Assembly: GCA_013002375.1 (NCBI GenBank)
Contig: JABDJW010000290.1
Location: 1 to 11,819, forward strand
Origin: Acidimicrobiales bacterium
Lineage (GTDB): Bacteria > Actinomycetota > Acidimicrobiia > Acidimicrobiales > SHLQ01
Direction: 5' to 3'
DNA length: 11,819 bases
The position numbers and the translations under genes were made by a program. Below, piece after piece: positions 1 through 6,718 of the stretch (position 1 is its first letter; each line of letters opens with the position of its first letter). The notes below the pieces were generated by a model. The model was given only the letters and a program-made list of their open reading frames with translations. It ran no database searches and had not been told where the DNA came from.

Positions 1-1148
1 CGCTCGAGGTTCTGCCCCGCCCCGAGGTCGAGGACCTCGTGCTCGAAGAGGTTCCCGACATCAGCTACGACGACGTCGGCGGCCTCGATGAACAGATCGA
101 GATGATCACCGACGCGGTCGAATTGCCTTTTCTGCACCAGGATCTGTTCTCCGAGTTCGACCTACCGGCCCCCAAGGGCATCCTGCTTTACGGTCCACCC
201 GGCTGCGGCAAGACCCTCATCGCCAAGGCGGTGGCCAACTCGTTGGCCAAGAAGGTCGCGGCGGTCTCCGGCGACGGCGAAGCCCGCAGCTTCTTCTTCA
301 ACATCAAGGGCCCCGAGCTCTTGAACAAGTACGTGGGCGAGACCGAGCGCCAGATTCGTCTCGTGTTCCAACGGGCGCGGGAGAAGGCCGACGAGGGCTG
401 GCCGGTCATCGTCTTCTTCGACGAGATGGAATCGCTCTTCCGTACCCGCGGCTCGGGTATCAGCTCCGACATCGAGTCGACCATCGTGCCGCAGCTCTTG
501 GCCGAGATCGATGGCGTCGAAACCCTCAAGAACGTGATCGTCATCGGCGCCAGCAACCGGGAGGATCTCATCGACCCTGCGATTCTGCGGCCGGGCCGAC
601 TCGACGTGAAGATCAAGATCGAACGCCCCGACGAGACCGCGGCTACGTCGATTTTCTCCCGCTACATGACCCCCGAACTGCCGATCGACGAGAACATCGT
701 TTCGACCGTCGGTGGCGGCGATCGCAACAAGGCGGTGCAGGCCATGATCGAGGAAGCGGTGTCGAAGATGTACGCTCACGAGGAACACAACCAGTTCCTC
801 GAGGTCACCTATCAAAACGGTGACAAGGAGATCATGTACTTCAAGGACTTCTCCTCAGGCGCCATGATCGAGAACGTGGTGCGCCGGGCCAAGAAACTGG
901 CGATCAAGCGGGTGCTGCACGGCGGCACCCGCGGGATCCGTACCGAGGATCTCCTCGATGCGACCGTGCAGGAGTTCAAGGAACACGAGGACCTGCCCAA
1001 CACCACGAATCCCGACGATTGGGCCAAGATCTCCGGCAAGAAGGGCGAACGGATCGTCTACATCCGCACGCTCATCTCCAAGGAATCCGACGAGGGGACC
1101 GGCGGCGGCCGCGCCATCGAACGGGTCTCCACCGGCCAGTATCTGTAG
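1..1148 (+). CDS. arc: Proteasome-associated AAA+ ATPase ARC/Mpa (5' end outside window)
   Basis: This is the hexameric ring ATPase that recognises Pup, unfolds pupylated proteins and feeds them into the 20S proteasome. The reading frame is open from base 3, so the coiled-coil and OB domains lie upstream of the window; the GTG at 39 is internal, not the start. Counting from that GTG codon, Walker A GPPGCGKT is at residues 52-59, pore loop KYVG at 97-100, Walker B VIVFFDE at 123-129, then sensor-1 GASNRED and the arginine-rich RPGR. The C-terminus is GQYL, the penultimate-tyrosine tail that docks Mpa/ARC on the proteasome alpha ring. The insert FFFNIKGPELLNKYVGE and the context (dop-pup-prcBA next) separate it from FtsH, Cdc48 and other AAA proteins. 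I see no defect in the visible part. Confidence 0.97.
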   Translation, partial: LEVLPRPEVEDLVLEEVPDISYDDVGGLDEQIEMITDAVELPFLHQDLFSEFDLPAPKGILLYGPPGCGKTLIAKAVANSLAKKVAAVSGDGEARSFFFNIKGPELLNKYVGETERQIRLVFQRAREKADEGWPVIVFFDEMESLFRTRGSGISSDIESTIVPQLLAEIDGVETLKNVIVIGASNREDLIDPAILRPGRLDVKIKIERPDETAATSIFSRYMTPELPIDENIVSTVGGGDRNKAVQAMIEEAVSKMYAHEEHNQFLEVTYQNGDKEIMYFKDFSSGAMIENVVRRAKKLAIKRVLHGGTRGIRTEDLLDATVQEFKEHEDLPNTTNPDDWAKISGKKGERIVYIRTLISKESDEGTGGGRAIERVSTGQYL

Positions 1149-1151
1149 CTC

Positions 1152-1178
1152 ACTGCCGAGCTCGCCTACTTCGGCAGT
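1152..1178 (+). terminator. Hairpin just after arc, possible terminator
   Basis: ACTGCCGA (1152-1159) pairs perfectly with TCGGCAGT (1171-1178) around an 11-nt loop, starting 3 bases after the arc stop codon. There is no U-tract behind it (GGCTGGGGCC follows), so an intrinsic terminator of the classic kind is not shown. Its left arm is also the left arm of the longer inverted repeat at 1152-1290. Confidence 0.35.
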
Positions 1179-1290
1179 GGCTGGGGCCTGGAGCGCAACG
1201 CGCAGCGAAATGAGCGGAGCACGGCAACCCTTCGGGCAGCGTCGAGCGAAATGAGCGAGACACCGGGCGAGGCTTGCCGAGCTCGGCAGT
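1152..1290. repeat. Intergenic element bounded by 13-bp inverted repeats
   Basis: ACTGCCGAGCTCG at 1152-1164 is the exact reverse complement of CGAGCTCGGCAGT at 1278-1290. Inside are two direct copies of AGCGAAATGAGCG (1204-1216 and 1245-1257) set 41 bases apart. The element fills nearly the whole arc-dop gap, about 139 bp, and contains no credible gene. It could be a MITE-like or dispersed intergenic repeat, or a decayed structured RNA. Whether it recurs in the genome cannot be judged from one copy. Confidence 0.4.
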
Positions 1291-1300
1291 AAACAACAGC

Positions 1301-1306
1301 TAGGGT
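1301..1306 (+). promoter_or_regulatory. Putative -10 box TAGGGT before dop
   Basis: TAGGGT fits the actinobacterial TAnnnT -10 pattern and ends 9 bases before the dop ATG, so a transcript from it would have almost no leader. No clear -35 hexamer lies at the usual spacing. No strong Shine-Dalgarno sequence precedes dop, which agrees with a leaderless or very short-leader mRNA. Confidence 0.4.
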
Positions 1307-1315
1307 GGCGCGGAC

Positions 1316-2845
1316 ATGGCAATCACCAAGACTTTCGGCATCGAAACCGAGTACGGCATCGTGCATCGGGGCACCGAAGAGTCGAACCCCATCTCGGCTT
1401 CCTCGGTCCTGATCAACTCCTACCTGAACAGCTTCGGGCCCGATCGCGGCGGCCTGGGGCGCGTCGGGTGGGACTTCGAAGATGAGATGCCGGGCAACGA
1501 CGCGCGCGGCCTCGCGCCCATCGGGTCGATGCCGCCCGAGATCGAAACGCACCTGGTGAACGCGGTCCTCACCAACGGGGCCCGCTACTACGTCGATCAC
1601 GCCCACCCGGAGATGAGCACGCCCGAGTGTGCCGACCCGCTCTCGGTCGTTCGCTACGACAAGGCCGGCGAGCTCATCGCCATCGCGTCGATGGAGGCGG
1701 CCAATGCATTCTTGCCCGACGGTGAGGAGCTCGTCGTCTACAAGAACAACTCCGACGGCAAGGGCAACAGCTACGGCACCCACGAGAACTACCTGATGGA
1801 TCGACTCTGCCCATTCGGACGGATCGTCACCCACGGCACGGCGCACCTCATCACCCGCCAGATCTTCACCGGCTCGGGCAAGGTCGGCACCGAAGCGATC
1901 GGCCTCAACCGGTACGACATCCCGTTTCAGATCACCCAGCGGGCCGACTTCTTCGAAGAGGAGGTCGGGCTCGAGACCACGCTCAAGCGGCCGATCATCA
2001 ACACCCGCGACGAACCGCACGCCGACGCCCAGAAATACCGACGCCTCCACGTGATCGCGGGCGATGCCAACATGTGCGAGGTCGCGACGTTCTTGAAGGT
2101 CGGCAGCACCGGGCTCGTGCTGGCCATGGTCGAAGACGACTACATCGATCGCGAGTTCCGGTTCGCCGCCGCGGTGCAGACCATGCGGGCGGTGTCCTAC
2201 GACCTTTCGATGAAGGATGCCTACCTCCTCGACGACGGCACCTCGATCACTGCGCTCGAGGTGCAGTGGTTCTACCTCGACTTGGCCCGGCGCTACGTCG
2301 ACGAGCGAGGCGCCGATCACGTCGGTGGGGCCGACGTCACCGAGCGGGTGCTGGCCCGCTGGGAGACCGTCCTCACCGATCTCGAACAGGATCCCAGCCG
2401 CCTCACCGGACAGCTCGACTGGGTGACCAAATACGAGCTCCTGCAGAACTACCGCGACCGCCACGGCCTCGACTGGGACGACGCTCGCCTGGCCGCGATG
2501 GACATCCAGTACCACGATCTTCGTCCGGCCAAGTCGTTGTTCGCCCGGCTCAGCCCCGAGATCCTGGTCGATGAGGAATCGGCCCGATCGGCCATGACCG
2601 ATCCGCCCGACGACACCAGGGCATACTTTCGGGGTGAGTGTCTGCGCCGATGGGCACCATCGATCGTCGCCGCGAACTGGGACAGCCTGGTTTTCGACAC
2701 CGGCACCGAGCCGTTGCGTCGGATTCCCATGCTCGAACCGACTCGCGGTACCCGCGCCCATGTGGGTACGTTGTTAGAGGAGTGTGCGACGCCCGCCGAG
2801 CTGGTCTCCCGGCTCGACGGGGCGTCACAAGGAGGTGAAGCCTGA
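1316..2845 (+). CDS. dop: Pup deamidase/depupylase Dop
   Basis: Dop converts the C-terminal Gln of Pup to Glu, making it usable by PafA, and also cleaves Pup from tagged proteins. It belongs to the glutamine-synthetase-like carboxylate-amine ligase family. The 509-residue protein is near the usual length of about 500. The nucleotide-binding opening FGIETEYGI carries E10; the catalytic aspartate is D94 in YYVDHAHPE. The stretch around residues 41-80, with WDFEDEMPGNDARGL, is the Dop-loop segment that PafA lacks, and it separates this protein from the PafA at 5345. RPIINTRDEPHADA, shared with PafA, follows later. The ATG at 1316 is preceded by a TAGGGT box rather than a strong RBS. The stop codon overlaps the pup start (TGATG), so dop and pup are probably translationally coupled. 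Confidence 0.97.
   Translation: MAITKTFGIETEYGIVHRGTEESNPISASSVLINSYLNSFGPDRGGLGRVGWDFEDEMPGNDARGLAPIGSMPPEIETHLVNAVLTNGARYYVDHAHPEMSTPECADPLSVVRYDKAGELIAIASMEAANAFLPDGEELVVYKNNSDGKGNSYGTHENYLMDRLCPFGRIVTHGTAHLITRQIFTGSGKVGTEAIGLNRYDIPFQITQRADFFEEEVGLETTLKRPIINTRDEPHADAQKYRRLHVIAGDANMCEVATFLKVGSTGLVLAMVEDDYIDREFRFAAAVQTMRAVSYDLSMKDAYLLDDGTSITALEVQWFYLDLARRYVDERGADHVGGADVTERVLARWETVLTDLEQDPSRLTGQLDWVTKYELLQNYRDRHGLDWDDARLAAMDIQYHDLRPAKSLFARLSPEILVDEESARSAMTDPPDDTRAYFRGECLRRWAPSIVAANWDSLVFDTGTEPLRRIPMLEPTRGTRAHVGTLLEECATPAELVSRLDGASQGGEA
2830..2838 (+). promoter_or_regulatory. Strong ribosome binding site for pup
   Basis: AGGAGGTGA is a near-perfect anti-16S match 6 bases before the pup ATG at 2845, and lies inside the last codons of dop. 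It is the strongest Shine-Dalgarno sequence in the cluster, in keeping with the need for far more Pup than Dop. Confidence 0.75.
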
Positions 2846-3039
2846 TGGCCGAACGAGAACAGATCCGCAAGAACGCACCAGCCGAGGTTGAGGAAGAGGT
2901 TGCCGACGCGCCGGCAACATCGGAAACCGGCGAGAAGCTGAAGAACGAGCTGGACGATCTCCTCGACGAGATCGACGAGGTGCTCGAGACCAACGCCGAA
3001 GACTTCGTGAAGAGCTACATCCAAAAGGGTGGCCAGTAG
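2845..3039 (+). CDS. pup: Prokaryotic ubiquitin-like protein Pup
   Basis: This 64-residue, intrinsically disordered tag is ligated through its C-terminal residue to substrate lysines. The C-terminal half (from about residue 37), DDLLDEIDEVLETNAEDF then VKSYIQKGGQ, matches the conserved Pup segment that forms a helix on the ARC coiled coil and is recognised by PafA and Dop. It ends in GGQ, so Dop must deamidate it before use; lineages encoding GGE do not need that step. The N-terminal half is short, charged and Glu-rich, as expected for the threading-initiation region. The start overlaps the dop stop by one base and has a very strong RBS. Only 3 bases separate its stop from the prcB GTG. Confidence 0.98.
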   Translation: MAEREQIRKNAPAEVEEEVADAPATSETGEKLKNELDDLLDEIDEVLETNAEDFVKSYIQKGGQ

Positions 3040-3042
3040 CGC

Positions 3043-3879
3043 GTGACCAAACCCCTGTTTCCCCGACCCGACGATCCCGGGTCGAGCTTCATCGACCTGC
3101 TTCGGGTGAACAACCTCGAGCCGCCGGTGCCCGACAGCGACGTTTCCGAGACGTTCACGCTGGCTCATGGCACGACCGTGTTGGCCATTCGTTACGCCGA
3201 TGGTGCCCTGGTCGCCGGTGACCGCCGCGCGACCTCGGGCCACATCATCAGCCATCGCTCCATCGAGAAGGTCTTCGCCGCCGACAAGTACAGCGGCATT
3301 GCGATCGCGGGCGCCGCAGGCCCCGCGGTCGAGATGGTCAAGCTCTTCCAACTCCAACTCGAGCACTACGAAAAGGTCGAGGGTCACGTGTTGAGCCTGG
3401 AGGGCAAGGCCAACCAGCTCAGCCAGATGATCCGCAACAACCTCCCTGCGGCAATGCAGGGCCTCGCCGTCGTGCCGATCTTCGCCGGCTTCGACCGTTA
3501 CGACGACCAGGGCCGGTTGTTCCAGTTCGACGTCACCGGCGGTCGTTACGAAGAGCGCGACTACGCCACGTCGGGCTCGGGCAGCCTCCATGCCGGCACC
3601 GTCATCAAGATCAACTTCGCCAACGGCATGAGCCGCGATGCCGTGATCAACCTGGCGATCGAAGCGCTGTTTCAGGCGGCCGATGATGATTCCGCCTCCG
3701 GGCTGCCCGACCTCATCCGCGGGATCTACCCGGTGGTGGCCACCATCACCAGCGACGGGTTCGAGCGGGTGGCCGACGACGAGCTCGCCGAACGCACCGA
3801 TTCGCTGATCGACCAACTCCGCAGCGCGGCCGGGGCCGATCAGGGCAACGCGCTGGCCAAAGGTGGTGACGCCCGATGA
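3043..3879 (+). CDS. prcB: 20S proteasome beta subunit PrcB
   Basis: This is the proteolytic subunit of the bacterial 20S core, made with a propeptide that is removed autocatalytically. The GTG start gives 278 residues. Cleavage is expected between G43 and T44 in LAHG-TTVLAIRY, exposing Thr1. The catalytic set is intact: Thr1 (T44), Asp17 (D60 in AGDRRATSG) and Lys33 (K76 in SIEK). Later parts include GSGSLHAG and ALFQAADDDSASGLPDLIRG, typical of actinobacterial PrcB. The propeptide of 43 residues is moderately shorter than the 57 of M. tuberculosis. The tail ends LAKGGDAR, and its stop overlaps an ATG at 3876 (ATGA). That ATG opens a partial duplicate of the prcA start, not the full prcA gene. 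Confidence 0.97.
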   Translation: MTKPLFPRPDDPGSSFIDLLRVNNLEPPVPDSDVSETFTLAHGTTVLAIRYADGALVAGDRRATSGHIISHRSIEKVFAADKYSGIAIAGAAGPAVEMVKLFQLQLEHYEKVEGHVLSLEGKANQLSQMIRNNLPAAMQGLAVVPIFAGFDRYDDQGRLFQFDVTGGRYEERDYATSGSGSLHAGTVIKINFANGMSRDAVINLAIEALFQAADDDSASGLPDLIRGIYPVVATITSDGFERVADDELAERTDSLIDQLRSAAGADQGNALAKGGDAR

Positions 3880-4009
3880 CGATGCCGTACTACGTGTCGC
3901 CCGAGCAGCGCATGCCGCAACCCCGTAGGGAAGATGCCCGACCCGGAACTGCGAAGGGCGGTACGAGCCGATGACGATGCCGTACTACGTGTCGCCCGAG
4001 CAGCGCATG
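3873..4009 (+). repeat. 42-bp direct duplication of the prcA start region
   Basis: Bases 3873-3914 and 3968-4009 are identical over 42 bp, offset by 95 bp, and both encode the PrcA opening MTMPYYVSPEQRM. Similarity extends upstream with substitutions: GCCAAAGGTGGT (3856-3867, PrcB residues AKGG) faces GCGAAGGGCGGT (3951-3962), three differences that are all synonymous in the frame that also reads AKGG. The duplicated unit is therefore probably the whole prcB-tail/prcA-head junction. Bases 3915-3950 have no visible counterpart. An assembly artefact from strain variation remains possible. Confidence 0.9.
3876..3974 (+). CDS. 32-residue ORF: duplicated PrcA N-terminus with PrcB-like tail
   Basis: The ORF starts at the ATG overlapping the prcB stop and ends at the TGA overlapping the prcA ATG, so it is joined to both neighbours by ATGA. 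Residues 1-13, MTMPYYVSPEQRM, are identical to the PrcA N-terminus. The rest, PQPRREDARPGTAKGGTSR, is Arg/Pro-rich and ends AKGGTSR, resembling the PrcB end AKGGDAR. It has the better ribosome site of the two copies (AAAGGTGGTGA in prcB). It may be only a scar of tandem duplication that keeps prcB-prcA coupling through re-initiation. Whether the peptide is stable or useful is unknown; the copied segment corresponds to the alpha-subunit N-terminus that gates the 20S pore. Confidence 0.4.
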   Translation: MTMPYYVSPEQRMPQPRREDARPGTAKGGTSR

Positions 4010-4648
4010 AAGGACATGGCCGATTATGCCCGTAAGGGCATCGCGCGAGGACGCAGTCTTGTCGGCCTCAGCTACGCCAACGGCGTGTTGATCTGCGCCG
4101 AGAACCCGTCGAACACCTTGCGCAAGGTGTCGGAGATCTACGACCGCATCGCGTTCGGTGGAGTCGGGAAGTACAACGAGTTCGACCAACTTCGCATCGC
4201 CGGCATTCGCCACGCGGACCTCAAGGGCTACAATTACAGCCGCCGCGACGTCGATGCCCGCAGTCTGGCCAATCAGTATGCGCAGATTCTCGGCCAGGTG
4301 TTCACCCACGAGCCCAAGCCGATGGAGGTCGAAATCCTCGTCGCCGAGGTCGCCGACCAAGGCGATCAGCACCAGCTGTTCCATGTGCTCTACGACGGCT
4401 CGGTGAGCGACAACACCGACTTCGTCGTCCTGGGGGGCGATGCGGACGCTATTCGCGACCGCATGGAGGCCGCGTACCGCCCGGGGCTGTCCGAGGCCGA
4501 CGCGGCCAAGGCCGCGGTTGCCGCGCTGGCCGGGCCCGATCGAACCCTGACGCCCGACGATCTCGAGCTGGCCGTGCTCGACATCAGCAATGGCCGCCGC
4601 AGCTTCCGCCGCATCGAAGGCGATGAGCTGGCCGCCCTTTTGGCCTAG
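3971..4648 (+). CDS. prcA: 20S proteasome alpha subunit PrcA
   Basis: PrcA forms the outer alpha rings of the 20S core, gating entry and docking ARC through its C-terminal tail. The 225-residue product begins MTMPYYVSPEQRMKDMADYARKGIARGRS in the actinobacterial pattern, followed by GVLICAENPS, KISEIYD-like KVSEIYDRIAF and GKYNEFDQLR. The C-terminal part LELAVLDISNGRRSFRRI and the ending LAALLA are also typical. It lacks a processed N-terminal Thr, as expected for an alpha subunit. The length is a little short of the 248 in M. tuberculosis, because the usual acidic C-terminal extension is missing. The start is set by the second copy of the duplicated head; the upstream copy at 3876 runs out of frame into a stop. 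A GAAGGGCGG stretch before 3971 could act as a weak RBS. Confidence 0.96.
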   Translation: MTMPYYVSPEQRMKDMADYARKGIARGRSLVGLSYANGVLICAENPSNTLRKVSEIYDRIAFGGVGKYNEFDQLRIAGIRHADLKGYNYSRRDVDARSLANQYAQILGQVFTHEPKPMEVEILVAEVADQGDQHQLFHVLYDGSVSDNTDFVVLGGDADAIRDRMEAAYRPGLSEADAAKAAVAALAGPDRTLTPDDLELAVLDISNGRRSFRRIEGDELAALLA

Positions 4649-4721
4649 TCGAGTCCGCAGATTCAGTTAAGGCCCTGGGGTCGCCCGCCGATACGAGGGT
4701 GAACGGAAAAGAGCTGCGACG

Positions 4722-5288
4722 ATGCCAATCCTGGTGCAACACTTCGATGATGACACGCCGGTTCCGGTCGGTAGGGCGTTGGCCGAAGGGCGCGCGCGGC
4801 TCGGCATCAGCGTCGAAACCGCAGCGCAGATGACCAATATCCCGGTGCGCGTCCTGCGCGACATCGAGGGCAACATCGCCGACCCGACCGAGACCATGCT
4901 CGAGTCGCTGAGCGATGTGTACGGCCTCAACATCGAGGCCATGCCCAACCGGGAAGAGGACACCCGAGTGCCGGCTCGTTTCGACCGGGACGCAAAACAG
5001 GTGGTCATCGGGTGGATCAACTTCGCCTGCGAGCCCGGCGTCGATTCCAACAGCGTGATCATCGAACGATTCGTCCACGCGATCCGTCAGCTGCGGGGTG
5101 CCCGGGCCGACCAACCGGTCTTCATTCGGGACAGCGACCGCGACGCCTTGGCCGAGGTCCTCGATCTCTCGGCGGCCGATCTGGTCGAGGACTTCGTCGA
5201 ACACACGCACGCCGGCGACGACGCCTACCGCTACATCGTCGATGACCTGCGGGGCCGGCGGCTTCCGGCCGTGGCCGGTAGCCGCTGA
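4722..5288 (+). CDS. XRE-like helix-turn-helix protein in the proteasome locus
   Basis: This 188-residue protein has an N-terminal helix-turn-helix domain at about residues 17-73: VGRALAEGRARLGISVETAA, then NIPVRVLRDIEGN and LESLSDVYGLNIEAM, the five-helix layout of XRE/Cro repressors and RodZ-type domains. The remaining 110 residues show no membrane segment, signal peptide or motif I recognise; they are acidic and look helical (RDALAEVLDLSAADLVEDFVE). It lies 73 bases after prcA and 56 before pafA on the same strand, so a role in regulating this locus is an inference from position and fold only. There is no strong RBS (GGAAAAG is nearest). A gene of this kind is not part of the mycobacterial PPS set. 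The DNA-binding call is fairly firm; target and effector are unknown. Confidence 0.8.
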   Translation: MPILVQHFDDDTPVPVGRALAEGRARLGISVETAAQMTNIPVRVLRDIEGNIADPTETMLESLSDVYGLNIEAMPNREEDTRVPARFDRDAKQVVIGWINFACEPGVDSNSVIIERFVHAIRQLRGARADQPVFIRDSDRDALAEVLDLSAADLVEDFVEHTHAGDDAYRYIVDDLRGRRLPAVAGSR

Positions 5289-5303
5289 GGCAAGTTTCGG
5301 CCG

Positions 5304-5326
5304 CTTGGCACCGTTTCGGCGCCAGG
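5304..5326 (+). terminator. Imperfect hairpin between the HTH gene and pafA
   Basis: CTTGGCACCG (5304-5313) folds on CGGCGCCAGG (5317-5326) around a TTT loop with one mismatch and one G-T pair, and is followed by TTCTTCT. It could end transcription of the HTH gene weakly. It also sits directly upstream of the TAGGGT box at 5333, so it could instead be a protein-binding dyad. Two direct copies of GTTTCGGC (5294-5301, 5313-5320) overlap it. Confidence 0.4.
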
Positions 5327-5332
5327 TTCTTC

Positions 5333-5338
5333 TAGGGT
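5333..5338 (+). promoter_or_regulatory. Putative -10 box TAGGGT before pafA
   Basis: TCTAGGGTGCG places a TAnnnT-type -10 box 6 bases before the pafA GTG, giving a leaderless or nearly leaderless transcript. It is the same box as before dop and lepB. No convincing -35 is seen; the hairpin at 5304-5326 occupies much of that space. Confidence 0.4.
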
Positions 5339-5344
5339 GCGACC

Positions 5345-6703
5345 GTGGAACGGCGCATCATGGGCATCGAAAACGAGTACGGCGTCACCTGCACGTTTCG
5401 CGGCCAACGGCGGCTCAGTCCTGATGAAGTGGCTCGCTATCTCTTTCGCCGGGTCGTGTCCTGGGGGCGCAGCAGCAACGTGTTCCTGGCCAACGGGGCC
5501 CGGCTCTACCTCGATGTCGGATCGCACCCCGAGTACGCGACGCCCGAGTGCGACTCGATCTACGATCTGGTCGTCCACGACAAAGCCGGCGGACGGATCC
5601 TCGAACAACTCCTCACCAACGCGGAAGAACGGCTACAGGAGGAAGGTATCCGGGGTGACATCTACCTTTTCAAGAACAACACCGATTCGGCCGGCAACTC
5701 CTACGGCTGCCACGAGAACTACCTCACGAACCGCCGCGACGATTTCGGCTCCTACGCCGAGGTCCTGATTCCGTTTCTGGTCAGCCGGCAGATCTACGCC
5801 GGCGCGGGCAAGGTATTGCAGACGGCCCGCGGCGCGATGTACTGCGTCAGCCAACGGGCCGAACACATCTGGGAGGGCGTCTCGAGCGCCACCACTCGCT
5901 CGCGGCCGATCATCAACACCCGCGACGAACCCCACGCCGATGCCGAGCGCTACCGCCGGCTGCACGTCATCGTCGGCGATTCCAACATGAGCGAGTACAC
6001 CACCTTCTTGAAGGTGGGTGCAGCCAGTCTGATGCTACGCATGCTCGAGGAACCCAAGGTCGTGCTCCGCGACATGACCCTGGAGAATCCGATCCGTGCC
6101 ATCCGCGAGATCAGCCACGACATGACCTGTCGGCGCCGGGTGCGGCTGGCCAACGGACGCGAGGCCAGCGCCCTCGAGATCCAGAGCGAATACCTCGAAC
6201 GGGCCCTACGCTTCGCCGAGCACCACGAGCTGAACGAACTCGAAGCGCAGGCGCTCCGCATGTGGGAACACTGCCTCACCCAGATCGAGAACGACCCACT
6301 CAAGCTCGACCGCGAGATCGACTGGGTCATCAAGTACAAGCTCATCGAAGCGTTCCGCGAACGACACGATCTCGCGCTGTCCGACGCTCGGGTCGCGCTG
6401 GTCGATCTGCAATATCACGACGTCAACCGCGACCGGAGCCTCTTCTACCGCATGCAGGACAAGGGCATGGTCGAGCGCATCTGTGACGATGCCGATGTCT
6501 CCACCGCCGTCGAGCAACCTCCGCAAACCACGCGAGCTCGGCTGCGAGGCGAGTTCATCCGGCGAGCCAAGGAACGAAAGCGCGACTACACGGTCGACTG
6601 GGTCCACCTGAAACTCAACGATCAAGCCCAGCGCACCGTGCTGTGCAAAGACCCGTTCAAGGCCTACGACGAGCGGGTCGAGAAGTTGATCGCGTCCCTG
6701 TAG
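5345..6703 (+). CDS. pafA: Pup ligase PafA
   Basis: PafA uses ATP to phosphorylate the C-terminal Glu of deamidated Pup and joins it to a substrate lysine by an isopeptide bond. At 452 residues it is the same length as M. tuberculosis PafA and nearly identical in key parts: MERRIMGIENEYGVTCTF with E9, RRLSPDEVARYLFRRVVSWG, catalytic D57 in LYLDVGSHPEYATPEC, DIYLFKNNTDSAGNSYGCHE, and SSATTRSRPIINTRDEPHA. The C-terminal domain that helps bind Pup is present (PPQTTRARLRGEFI, VDWVHLKLNDQAQRTVLCKD). It lacks the Dop loop. The GTG at 5345 fits the MxRRIMGIE start of the family. PafB begins 15 bases after its stop. It is homologous to Dop but not a recent duplicate. Confidence 0.98.
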   Translation: MERRIMGIENEYGVTCTFRGQRRLSPDEVARYLFRRVVSWGRSSNVFLANGARLYLDVGSHPEYATPECDSIYDLVVHDKAGGRILEQLLTNAEERLQEEGIRGDIYLFKNNTDSAGNSYGCHENYLTNRRDDFGSYAEVLIPFLVSRQIYAGAGKVLQTARGAMYCVSQRAEHIWEGVSSATTRSRPIINTRDEPHADAERYRRLHVIVGDSNMSEYTTFLKVGAASLMLRMLEEPKVVLRDMTLENPIRAIREISHDMTCRRRVRLANGREASALEIQSEYLERALRFAEHHELNELEAQALRMWEHCLTQIENDPLKLDREIDWVIKYKLIEAFRERHDLALSDARVALVDLQYHDVNRDRSLFYRMQDKGMVERICDDADVSTAVEQPPQTTRARLRGEFIRRAKERKRDYTVDWVHLKLNDQAQRTVLCKDPFKAYDERVEKLIASL

Positions 6704-6718
6704 GGCCTCTGGTTCGCC

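Noticed and set aside
1283..1306. RecA-independent damage promoter (PafBC target) before dop
   Set aside because: TCGGCAGTA matches the tTGTCRGTG consensus at only 6 of 9 positions, the spacing to TAGGGT is 9 rather than 8, and the match is part of the inverted repeat.
1166..2761. 531-codon open frame on the minus strand opposite dop
   Set aside because: It is fully antisense to a certain gene and has no recognisable domain. Long antisense frames are expected in such GC-rich coding DNA; the same holds for 2449-3816 and 6206-7486.
4642..4674. Terminator after prcA
   Set aside because: GGCCT (4642-4646) can pair with AGGCC (4670-4674), but the stem is only 5 bp with a 23-base loop and no U-tract.
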